NCBI RefSeq assembly: GCF_022581195.2
Contig: NC_061466.1
Coordinates: 12,090,001 to 12,154,000 of the forward strand
From: Helicoverpa zea
Lineage: Eukaryota; Arthropoda; Insecta; Lepidoptera; Noctuidae
Reading direction: 5' to 3'
Length of the DNA stretch: 64,000 bases
The first letter of the stretch is position 1. Each line of letters begins with the position of its first letter. The position numbers were made by a program, and so were the translations under genes. The notes beneath the pieces were generated by a model, which had not been told where the DNA came from, did no database searches, and saw only the letters and a program-made list of their open reading frames with translations. Shown piece after piece: positions 55,789 through 64,000 of the stretch.

Positions 55789-55841
55789 TCTTAACAACGA
55801 AAACACGCCCTATGGTTGGACCGTAGGGCGTTCTTTCGTTG
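55789..55841. repeat. Compact hairpin in the last receptor intron
   Basis: AACAACGAAA..ACGCCCTATGG pairs with CCGTAGGGCGTTCTTTCGTTGTT around a 5-base loop: about 21 pairs with one 2x2 mismatch. It may be a MITE relic; an RNA function is not shown. Confidence 0.6.
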
Positions 55842-56035
55842 TTGTCTCTTAAAGATTTTGATAATTTGTAATAGAATGAGCTTTTGCTCATTTGACCTAA
55901 AATCATAATCCAATTTAACCCAAAGGGATCCAATTTAATCTCAAATCCTCATAATAATTTAATTACTTATTCGTTTTATTTCCGTCACCACCCCACTGAT
56001 AACATCGACTACAAATCACACATCTTTGTCAACAG

Positions 56036-56140
56036 GGCAATAAAGTTCGCACACGCCTCGGCGTGCGTTTCGCCGAGACGTCGCTGACAGCCGTGCCTTC
56101 GCGCCTCGAGGTCCCGAAGGTGGTGCGAGGGCCCGCCTGA
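56036..56140 (+). CDS. Neuropeptide GPCR, last coding exon
   Basis: Follows TTTGTCAACAG; reads GNKVRTRLGVRFAETSLTAV, PSRLEVPKVVRGPA and stop TGA (56138-56140). The exon is markedly GC-rich in an AT-rich setting, as are the other receptor exons, and it joins in phase 0. The 34-residue tail is basic with scattered Ser/Thr. It is supported by frame, splice site and composition; no family motif is expected here. Confidence 0.7.
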   Translation, partial: GNKVRTRLGVRFAETSLTAVPSRLEVPKVVRGPA

Positions 56141-57813
56141 CACCCGCCCCCTCGCCTCCGCTGCGCCGAACACGAGCGCTGTCGAGTGCTGAACCAGTAT
56201 TACAGCGATAAAATCGCTAGTGTTTAAAGACTTTAAAAAAGAAAAATGTGTATAAAGTGATGCTATAAAGACAATCAAAACAAGAAACAATTATTTAAAA
56301 TTTTATGATAACTTCATTTACGCCTTGCAATGCTGCAAAACGGTATGATGCTCGCTACAACGCCATCATAACATAAGTGTGTGTGATTTTGTATTACCTG
56401 CATCAACTAATAAGTGTGTAATATTCAACATCACAAGCCGTAAGCTGCCAATTTGAGTATTTAAATATAAAATCTTAAAGTTTGTATGCTCTCAAATATA
56501 AGACCACCTGTATACTATTACATCTATCATTCTGACCTCAGATGTCAACAAGTCCTACAGGTCACCTAATAACTATATTGGTATCAAACGGCTCAATTTT
56601 AAGTTTATAAACAAGTCTACTTTTCGTATTAGCCTGAAATTCCAAACCCCGAATTTCTCACTTCAAAGTTCAAAGACAGACGGCTGTCACACAACTCTAA
56701 CTTTGAACAGAAACGTGTGGTTTTAATAAAGTCAACCTTACTGTTGTTGCTAAGTTCCATTGTTGTTGCCATGTGTGTCTAGCGAGAAATTACAGAACAT
56801 CAATTCTGAGTATTTATATCAATTCCGAGTAGCATACACCTTCCTCAAGATTAAACACGTTCCTTAAATGATGTGAAATATATTCTATTATGAAATAATA
56901 GAACAAGTGGATCACTTAACTCTTCATTTCTTGAATGTCAAGACTCTGGACTGCTCATTCTGGTTTCGATCAATCGGAGATTAATTGGACACAACGATAA
57001 ACATAGCCTAACAAGAAAAAATTCGTATTCTAATAACAGAGAATTATACAACTCTACTGTATTTAATTTGTCACTTAAATACTACGAATAAGTAATTTCC
57101 CTAATAGCCTGTCAGTAAATCGGAAAGCTGTCAATAATAATAACATGACATTTCAATTTTGCTGAAAATCCTTCGAAATGGCCTAACTAAACGTAATGAA
57201 TGGGTGATAACTGTAGTGAAAATTCAACATTTTATTCTTACAAAACAATAGTTAGATACAAAATTGAGATTAGTAACAGCAATTGAATGCTTGTGTAAAG
57301 AAAGACTATTTATTACCAGCATGTTTTGACGAATCACCTCACTACTAACATTTTCAATCCATCCTACGTTTCTTTGGTCGTCATTTGATACATTTAAGTG
57401 TAATGAGAACTTGGTATCTTTAATTATTTATCTTGTCATCTATTCATAAGGTACCAGTAATATGTATGTACCTTTCGTAACAGTTAATGTTAAACACACA
57501 GACCATACAGCATTTTGGTTGAGATATCATAAGTCTTGAATCGGAGGCTTGTGTTAATTACAGAGGTGCCACGGCAATTACACACTCCTCGAGTCTTTGA
57601 ACTTAAAGGTAGGCCTACATTGCGGAGATTTCGATGCGACGTTTTCGTGAAATTTAAAAATTTTCAATTTAAAGATATGGGTGGATAATTTTCTTCTAGT
57701 GAATATTTTTCAAGCACACTTAGATTTTTCTCATATTATTTTATATAAAATTGCCATAACGGTTATTTAATACCTAATGCTACAAATCCATTAGAACATT
57801 TTTGGTTCATTTG
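56141..57813 (+). other. Probable 3' UTR and downstream sequence of the receptor gene
   Basis: No coding signal. The first hexamer I find is AATAAA at 56724-56729, a possible polyadenylation signal giving a 3' UTR of about 0.6 kb. The rest is AT-rich with nothing recognised. Confidence 0.4.
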
Positions 57814-57830
57814 AACAGACATAAAGCTAT

Positions 57831-58211
57831 CATCATCCATCATCCTCCGAGCCTTTTCCCAATCATGTTGGGGTCGGCTTCCAGTCTAACCGGATTCAGC
57901 TGAGTACCAGTGCTTTACAAGAAGCAACTGCCTATCTGACCTCCTCAACCCGGGCAACCCGATACCCCTTGGTTAGACTGGTGTCAGACTTACTGGCTTC
58001 CGACTACCCGTAACGACTACCAAGGATGTTCAATGACAGCCGGGACCCTACAGTTTAACTTGCCATCCAAAACCCAGCCAATGGTGTCTAAGATATACTT
58101 AGAAAGTAAATACAAACTTAGAAAAGTTGCATTGGTACTTGCCTGACCTGGGATCGAACCCGCGCCCTCATACTTGAGAGGTTGGTCCTTTACCCACTAG
58201 GCCACCACGAC
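57831..58211 (-). mobile_element. Complete tRNA-derived SINE with 17-bp target duplication
   Basis: On the minus strand it starts with GTCGTGGTGGCCTAGTGGGT. Pol III A box TGGCCTAGTGGG is at 58193-58204 and B box GGTTCGATCCC at 58150-58160. A body (GGTAGTCGTTACGGGTAGTC, CCGACCCCAACATGATTGGG) and a GATGATGGATGATGAT tail follow. The flanks AACAGACATAAAGCTAT (57814-57830 and 58212-58228) are identical. The GAT-rich tail resembles RTE tails in the window, which suggests RTE machinery mobilises it (inference). The B box is a perfect match, so the head still looks like a working promoter. Confidence 0.92.
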
Positions 58212-58228
58212 AACAGACATAAAGCTAT

Positions 58229-60669
58229 GAAGAAAAATAATCTTTAAATATAAAATTCTTCTAAAACTGTATTCTACAAAATAGGGATGATTTGTAAAAT
58301 TTAAACGAGCAGAGATGTTTTACATTTTTTTAAAAGATCTGGCTTGGTTGTATTTTTTATAAAAGGGGTGAAGTTTTCATGTAGCCCAGCCCTTACGAAA
58401 TATTACGAAATAGCTTGAAGCTTGCGATTCTACCTAATATACATAATATGTAAGTACATACATGTGTTATTGTATAATCAGGAACAGAGTTCTAGTAGTG
58501 TTTAATTTAACAGTAATTTGCTTAGTTTATTTCCATCATAGCGGTACTATTTAAAGAAAATATCGTGGAAATTTTACTTGTTATATATTTAACGAATTCT
58601 GAGACTTAAAACTTTAGTATTTCTCTGTTTAATTTACTACCTATCTAATATTGGATACGAAATCATAACAATATAATGAGTTATCGTTTTCAGATTTTCA
58701 CTTCGTCAAAATGAAAATATTAAAGATGGTTTTGGTTGGTTAGTTTGTAAAATGGGTTTCGTTTTGTTTTAGTGAATCAACATTTGTAAAATAATTACCA
58801 CACAAAAGTACCTCATACACAAAAGATCAAATAAGCCACTATAATGTATTATCATAAGTTTCTAGAACAACCAAAGCTATTCGGAATCCGATCATTATCG
58901 AAATGGCACAATTAATCTATTAATTGAAGAAAATTCTTGGAATACTTACAGTACGCGAAATTAAGTGATCAATCATAACGTAATTAATTCAAAAAGACTG
59001 AATAATTTGGTTTCGAGAATTATATAAATGTAAAAAAAAACTGTAAATACACTAAACGTTAATTAATAGGCTTAAGTATCGATTCTGAGTAATGACTCGA
59101 TTTAAAATCGAATACTCGATAAATCATTATTCAATTTTGTATTCTTTGTCGATGTTCCTCCAACTGTTTGTATTTGCATTTTGTATTTGAGTTGTCTAAA
59201 GATTAATTTTATTTCGAAAAAATATGTATATGTTATACTTGCCACATTAGTTTTTACTCCATAATATAAATTATTGTTATTTTTGGCTGTGTGACATGAT
59301 GAACTAACAACTAAAACAAGGTAACTAGCTTTAAGTCAATTCACGGAATTAATATAATGAAAGCATCTAATCGCAGAAAGAAAAGTTGAAAAAATAAACC
59401 GAGTTATGAGAGGAGGATACCAACATTTCAGACGGTGGCTTATATCATTTAAATTCGTAAAGTGGTGTTTGTCAGTTTAACATAAACCGCACAGATTTTG
59501 TTTGTCAAATATCCCAAATTCGTTCGAGGAAAAACCCTGCTTTTAAATTACACGTTTAATGTTATTTTATTGAACAAATGTTATTTTATTAAAATATCTA
59601 ATAAGATTCGTCTTAATTAATGTTATTTAATTCGTCCATAAGTTGTCATTTTTTTTTGCTTTTAAGCCAAGATGCATGTTCAACGTTGTGATTCTTCTTA
59701 ATCTATCTTAAAGAAAATGTCAAAATAAAGTTGTCAAATATGATTTGTGGTTGTTTTATTTCAATGGCTCCGTAATTAAAACCTCTCTTTCGAAATTAAG
59801 GTACCATTTGTATTTCTCACAGAACTACGAAACTAAATGATAAGGACCTCTAGTGGCTGTCGTATCTGAACAGACTTTGGGATATTACCTTCTTCCCAAC
59901 CTTCTCCCTATTCTACGTCATCATACAAAACACCGAGCGCCACCAAAGAAAGAAAGGTGAATGAAAAAATATTTGTTGACACAATACAAGACATACATAT
60001 ACATAGAATAAAAAATAACAAAAGGTTGCGCCAAATAGATCCAGTTCAGCATTATGCCAGACGGCTAGTACCTGACGCTGGTTTTCAACTGGACCTATGA
60101 GGAGATTTAGAAAAAAAAAGAACTACGAAAAAGTATAACTGTGCATCTCTAGCGCCACGATTGTTATATTTTCATTTCTCATACTGATGATCGGATAACC
60201 AAAAAGAAAACAAGACAAAATAAGGTACAACTTTAACTTCTACCCTACAATGAAATACGAACGAAAAGGTCCAAAAGGCGTTATAGTATTCTTGTAAGAA
60301 GTAAAGTATTTAGAACTAAAGTAAGTTTTTCTCTTAATTAAACTTGGAAGAAAAGCGGAAACTAACTTCAGTTCTTACTTTTTATCTGCTGATAAGCTGA
60401 CAAGTACTTACTTATTCTATCTATTCACGTATAATTATGTGGAAAAAAGGTACCAACGTAACCTATTCTAAATTGTGTAACCAATAATTAAAGCAATGTG
60501 AAGGAAAACAAAGTAAGGTAAAGGAATTTTAAGATCCACCTTTGTCACCTCGAGCTTCTCTTCATACTGGATGACAAGAAGTTTGCACCCTGCAGAAAGG
60601 AGCTTAGACAGTATAAAAAAAACTAATAATGTTGATAATGACTGATAATACATAACTCATAATAATGAA
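58229..60669. other. Intergenic sequence, no gene seen
   Basis: AT-rich, without open frames or repeats that I can classify. Confidence 0.5.
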
Positions 60670-61040
60670 TGTTGGCAACTTCGTGGAGCGAGCGCCATCT
60701 ATTGGAATTAAAAAAAACGCGGGCGCCTCGCTCGTGACGTGACTTCCATCGCTGCACCTGGTGGAGGGGCGACCGGCTGACGGCGGCTGTGGCGCGTCGA
60801 GCTCTCTCTCTTGGCTGGACCGTGCAACGGAATAGTGTTCTAACCTTGATTCTATTATTTGATTTGTAATCAGTTTGTTCCTTAAGTTTCAAAAGGTTTT
60901 GTTTAAATATTAGTTTTGTTAAAGGCTAACCTGATAACTTGATTTCTATAGTTAAAGAATATTTAAAGTGCATATATTGTTGTAATATTTACGGAATTAA
61001 ATAAATAATTGTGTTCTAATGTCGTTTATTTTTAATATCA
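60670..61040 (+). repeat. Possible 5' LTR of the gypsy element
   Basis: TGTTGGCAACTTCGTGGAGC at the left and TTTTTAATATCA at the right give TG…CA borders and a 371-bp length. The second LTR is outside the window, so the borders cannot be confirmed. A GC-rich promoter-like part (60715-60830) is followed by AT-rich sequence with AATAAA near 61001-61006. Confidence 0.4.
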
Positions 61041-61059
61041 GAAGCGGAAACCACGTGCT

Positions 61060-64000
61060 ATGGGCAAACGCAGGCACTACGGCAAGCGAGTACGCTCGTC
61101 ATCAAGTAGCAGTAGCACGACGAGTACGAGCTCCAGCACGCCATCACCGCGGCCCAGAAGGAAGTCAAAGGTATCACGTCACAAAGATACCAAAGCTGTG
61201 AGTACCTTGAACAATATAATACCCGAGTTCGACCCCTTAAATGACGATATAAATGCATGGCTTAATATTATTCAATCCTACTCGGCAACGTTTGACTGGT
61301 CCGACGAAACGATACGTTACCAAGCTCTTAATAAGTTGAAAGGCTCTGCCAAAGTCTGGTATGATTCGTTATTGCGTACTGATAGTCGGTGGCCTACATG
61401 GAAATGGAGTGATTGGAATCAGCGTCTGGCTAGTAGCTTTCAAACACGTCGCAATATGTTCGAGTTATTAAAAGAAATTATTAACAAGAAACCGGTGGAA
61501 AACCAATCGCTGTATGAATTTTATTTTGATATTAAATGTAAAATTGACCGATTATCTTTAAACTTTACGGAACAAGACATTATATCTATCATTGTCGGAA
61601 GTATAGGTGATAGCAATATAGGAGCATCTGTTGAGGCGAGTAATTTTAAATCTTGCCATGACTTAGCTAGTTATCTTCATGGTCGTACCTACAAAAGCAA
61701 AATCTCAAAACAAACAAGTTCGGGTAGTTCACGTGAAAACCAAATTAAAACGATGGATTCAACGAATAATTTTAGTCAGCCTTCTACTAACGCTAGCTCT
61801 TCAAATAACAGTGCCAATTCTCGTAGTGCCAGTGAAAGTAGTAAAACTAGTTCAACACAAATTCGAAAACCTATTAAATGTTATACTTGCGGTGGAAATC
61901 ATACAAGGAATCAGTGTGACCTAATTAAATGTAATTTTTGTCATAAAAAAGGCCATGTTGAGGCCGTGTGCCGTAGTAAAAAAAGTGTAGGATTAATAAA
62001 ACCAGAAGTTGAGGAAACTAAATTGATCCAAACTCCAGATCCGCGAAATAAATTTGTTAAAACGGTTAGCATTGGTCATTTTGTTCACGAAGCATTTATT
62101 GATACGGGAAGCAGTTGTTCCCTAGTCTCCGAATCGGTGGTAGAAAAATATTCACTTCAAACTAGTAAACTACCCTCACCAGTGTTGTTACAAGGGTTTT
62201 CTAGGCATAATTCTAAACCGGTCACTCATAAAATCACTGTAGATTTAAAAATTGACAGCGTGTCATTAACCGGTGTAAACTTTTACGTTATTGATGATTT
62301 AGTAGGGTGTGATATACTTATTGGTCGTAACATAACTGAGCGAAATGATTTGATATATTCACGTGTAGGTAATTCATTCAAGTTCGACTATGCGCATTCA
62401 CTTAGTGAATTTTGTGACACTATACATGACACTAAGATCGACACTGACACTCACTTAAATGAATTACTTTATTTATTGAGACAATATAAAGAGTGTGTTG
62501 CGTCAGACATTAAGGATTTAGGGACAGTGATTAACCACGAAATGGTTATCACACTAACAGACCCACGACCGGTGCAGTGTAGACCTTTTCGAGCCTCTCA
62601 TTCTGATAGAAAAATTATTCGTGATATGGTGCAGGAATTAGTGGATACTAAAATAATTCGAGAAAGTAAATCCCCTTATGCGAGTCCCGCCCTACTTGTG
62701 AACAAAAAGAATGGGGAGAAGAGACTCTGCATTGATTATCGCGCATTAAACAAAATTACAGTAAAGGACAAGTATCCAATGCCCCGAATAGAGGATCTTA
62801 TTGATAGACTACAGGGTTATAAATACTTTACAAGTCTTGATTTAAAAAGTGGGTACTATCAGATTGTTATGAGTTCACAGTCCATAGAGAAAACTGCATT
62901 TATTACCGAAGACGGCCATTACGAATTTCTGCGGCTCCCATTTGGGCTGGCTAATGCACCATCTTGTTTTCAACAAATGATGAATAAAGTATTAGGTAAC
63001 TTAAGGTTTGAAAGCGTCATTGTATATTTAGATGATGTTTACCTAATGTCACAGAGTATTGAAGACAATTTAAAACTTTTGGAAAATATTTTGAAAATAT
63101 TTAAAAATAATGGTTTGACTTTAAATTTGAAAAAGTGTCATTTCTTCAAAACTGAAATTGAGTTTCTTGGATACAGAATAAAACAAAATTGTGTTATGCC
63201 AAATGAAACTAAAGTGGAAGCCGTTAAGAAATTCCCCGTACCAAAAACTGTTCATCAATTGCGACAGTTTCTGGGGCTAATTAACTATTTTCGCAAATTC
63301 ATTAAAAACTGCGCGATAATTTCAACCCCTCTCACTAAATTACTAAAAAAAGACGCTTCTTGGTCTTGGGGTCCCATACATGATCAAGCCTTCCAAGTTT
63401 TAAAGACAAAACTTACATCAAATAGTATATTATCTATTTATGATCCAAATAAAGAAACCATTTTGTATACGGACGCTAGTCGAGATGGTGTTGCGGGTAT
63501 TCTTGTTCAAGTTTTTGATGAGGGAGAAAAACCTGTGCATTACTATAGCCGTCAGACAACTGAGGACGAAAAGAAATACCATTCATTTGAGTTAGAACTC
63601 CTAGCAATTGTAAGCTCACTCCAAAAATTTCGCCTTTACTTAATTGGTTCACCTTTCACGATTATCACAGATTGTAACGCAGTCAGGTATGCTTTAACTA
63701 AAAAGAATATTATTCCCCGAATCGCACGATGGGTTCTCTCGACTCAAGAATTCACGTATGAAATAAGGCATAGAGAAGGTACACGCATGCAACACGTGGA
63801 CGCCTTGAGTCGAAATCCCGTTCCCTCAGGTGAGAGATCGGAAAGGGAAATAATATTATCGATAACCGAAGGAGACTGGTTACTTTCTGTGCAAATGCAA
63901 GACCCTGACATTGTAAAAGTTAAAACTGTTTTGGAAACTGGTGAAATAGATAAAAATAAAAGCATTTTTGACACGTATGAACTGTTAGGTGGAAAGGTGT
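61060..64000 (+). CDS. Ty3/gypsy retrotransposon gag-pol, open to the window edge (>980 aa)
   Basis: One frame from ATG 61060 with no stop to the end of the window. Order: Ser/Arg-rich N-terminus; capsid (residues ~65-210, AKVWYDSLL, FQTRRNMFELL); two zinc knuckles (CYTCGGNHTRNQC, CNFCHKKGHVEAVC) near 270-305; aspartic protease with intact FIDTGSSCSLV near 346-355; reverse transcriptase (SPYASPALLVNKKNG, CIDYRALNKITVKDKYPMPR, FTSLDLKSGYYQI, LPFGLANAPSCFQ, catalytic VYLDDVYLMS); RNase H (LYTDASRDGVAGILV, HSFELELLAIV, TDCNAVRYAL); and the start of the integrase linker. Gag and pol are fused in one frame without a visible frameshift. All catalytic motifs checked are present, so the copy may be young. 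Integrase and the 3' LTR lie beyond the window. Confidence 0.92.
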   Translation, partial: MGKRRHYGKRVRSSSSSSSTTSTSSSTPSPRPRRKSKVSRHKDTKAVSTLNNIIPEFDPLNDDINAWLNIIQSYSATFDWSDETIRYQALNKLKGSAKVWYDSLLRTDSRWPTWKWSDWNQRLASSFQTRRNMFELLKEIINKKPVENQSLYEFYFDIKCKIDRLSLNFTEQDIISIIVGSIGDSNIGASVEASNFKSCHDLASYLHGRTYKSKISKQTSSGSSRENQIKTMDSTNNFSQPSTNASSSNNSANSRSASESSKTSSTQIRKPIKCYTCGGNHTRNQCDLIKCNFCHKKGHVEAVCRSKKSVGLIKPEVEETKLIQTPDPRNKFVKTVSIGHFVHEAFIDTGSSCSLVSESVVEKYSLQTSKLPSPVLLQGFSRHNSKPVTHKITVDLKIDSVSLTGVNFYVIDDLVGCDILIGRNITERNDLIYSRVGNSFKFDYAHSLSEFCDTIHDTKIDTDTHLNELLYLLRQYKECVASDIKDLGTVINHEMVITLTDPRPVQCRPFRASHSDRKIIRDMVQELVDTKIIRESKSPYASPALLVNKKNGEKRLCIDYRALNKITVKDKYPMPRIEDLIDRLQGYKYFTSLDLKSGYYQIVMSSQSIEKTAFITEDGHYEFLRLPFGLANAPSCFQQMMNKVLGNLRFESVIVYLDDVYLMSQSIEDNLKLLENILKIFKNNGLTLNLKKCHFFKTEIEFLGYRIKQNCVMPNETKVEAVKKFPVPKTVHQLRQFLGLINYFRKFIKNCAIISTPLTKLLKKDASWSWGPIHDQAFQVLKTKLTSNSILSIYDPNKETILYTDASRDGVAGILVQVFDEGEKPVHYYSRQTTEDEKKYHSFELELLAIVSSLQKFRLYLIGSPFTIITDCNAVRYALTKKNIIPRIARWVLSTQEFTYEIRHREGTRMQHVDALSRNPVPSGERSEREIILSITEGDWLLSVQMQDPDIVKVKTVLETGEIDKNKSIFDTYELLGGKV

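Larger units (their letters stand above)
50164..56035 (+). other. Last receptor intron (5.9 kb)
   Basis: AT-rich. Holds Helitron-like fragments at 50890-51190 and 53300-53440, a repeat at 52530-53150, a MITE at 54937-55334 and a hairpin at 55789-55841. No exon seen. Confidence 0.6.

Noticed and set aside
58140..58211. tRNA gene
   Set aside because: A and B boxes are present, but the sequence continues into a SINE body with a tail and target duplication; there is no proper acceptor stem end.
61679..61924. Separate 81-codon frame inside the gypsy gag
   Set aside because: Out of frame with the gag-pol ORF, which explains the region fully.

Overview
The window looks like nuclear DNA of a moth or butterfly. 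It is AT-rich, has GT-AG introns, and is full of repeats typical of Lepidoptera: RTE tails ending in (GAT)n, tRNA- and 5S-derived SINEs, the GGGTTCCGTA repeat and Helitron-like repeats. This is judged from sequence character only; no search was run.

One host gene runs along the + strand. Six exons (1900-2005, 44088-44292, 46381-46537, 47271-47461, 50087-50163, 56036-56140) join in one frame with matching splice phases. They give the last ~279 residues of a class A neuropeptide GPCR, from just after the DRY-type arginine (end of TM3) through TM4-TM7 (NPLVY) to the stop codon. The sequence fits the AKH / corazonin / ACP (GnRH-receptor-like) family, most likely corazonin-receptor-like. The exons for the N-terminus and TM1-TM3 lie upstream of the window.

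The first visible intron (2006-44087, 42 kb) is an archive of mobile elements: a 2.0 kb foldback element with a satellite-like core (2519-4563); a full-length, apparently intact Jockey-type LINE with a 15-bp target duplication (14981-20637); a second LINE (22858-~26990) broken by a nested 1.24 kb foldback element; a twin-primed RTE insertion (27819-29451); a full-length RTE with an intact 1014-codon ORF (32049-35354); and a young LTR element with apparently identical 363-bp LTRs but no reverse transcriptase (37650-40426). MITEs, SINEs and Helitron-like repeats fill much of the rest.

The most unusual host-gene feature is in the 46.4-47.1 kb region. The TM6-coding part of exon 3, its 5' splice site and a short GT-repeat intron piece are repeated five times in tandem. 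Each extra copy could be a 91-nt in-frame cassette exon (TTAG acceptor, GTCAGT donor) that would give a receptor with a shorter third intracellular loop and a slightly different TM6.

After the last receptor exon come its probable 3' UTR, a complete tRNA-derived SINE with a 17-bp target duplication (57831-58211), and the start of a Ty3/gypsy element whose gag-pol frame stays open to the window edge (61060-64000).
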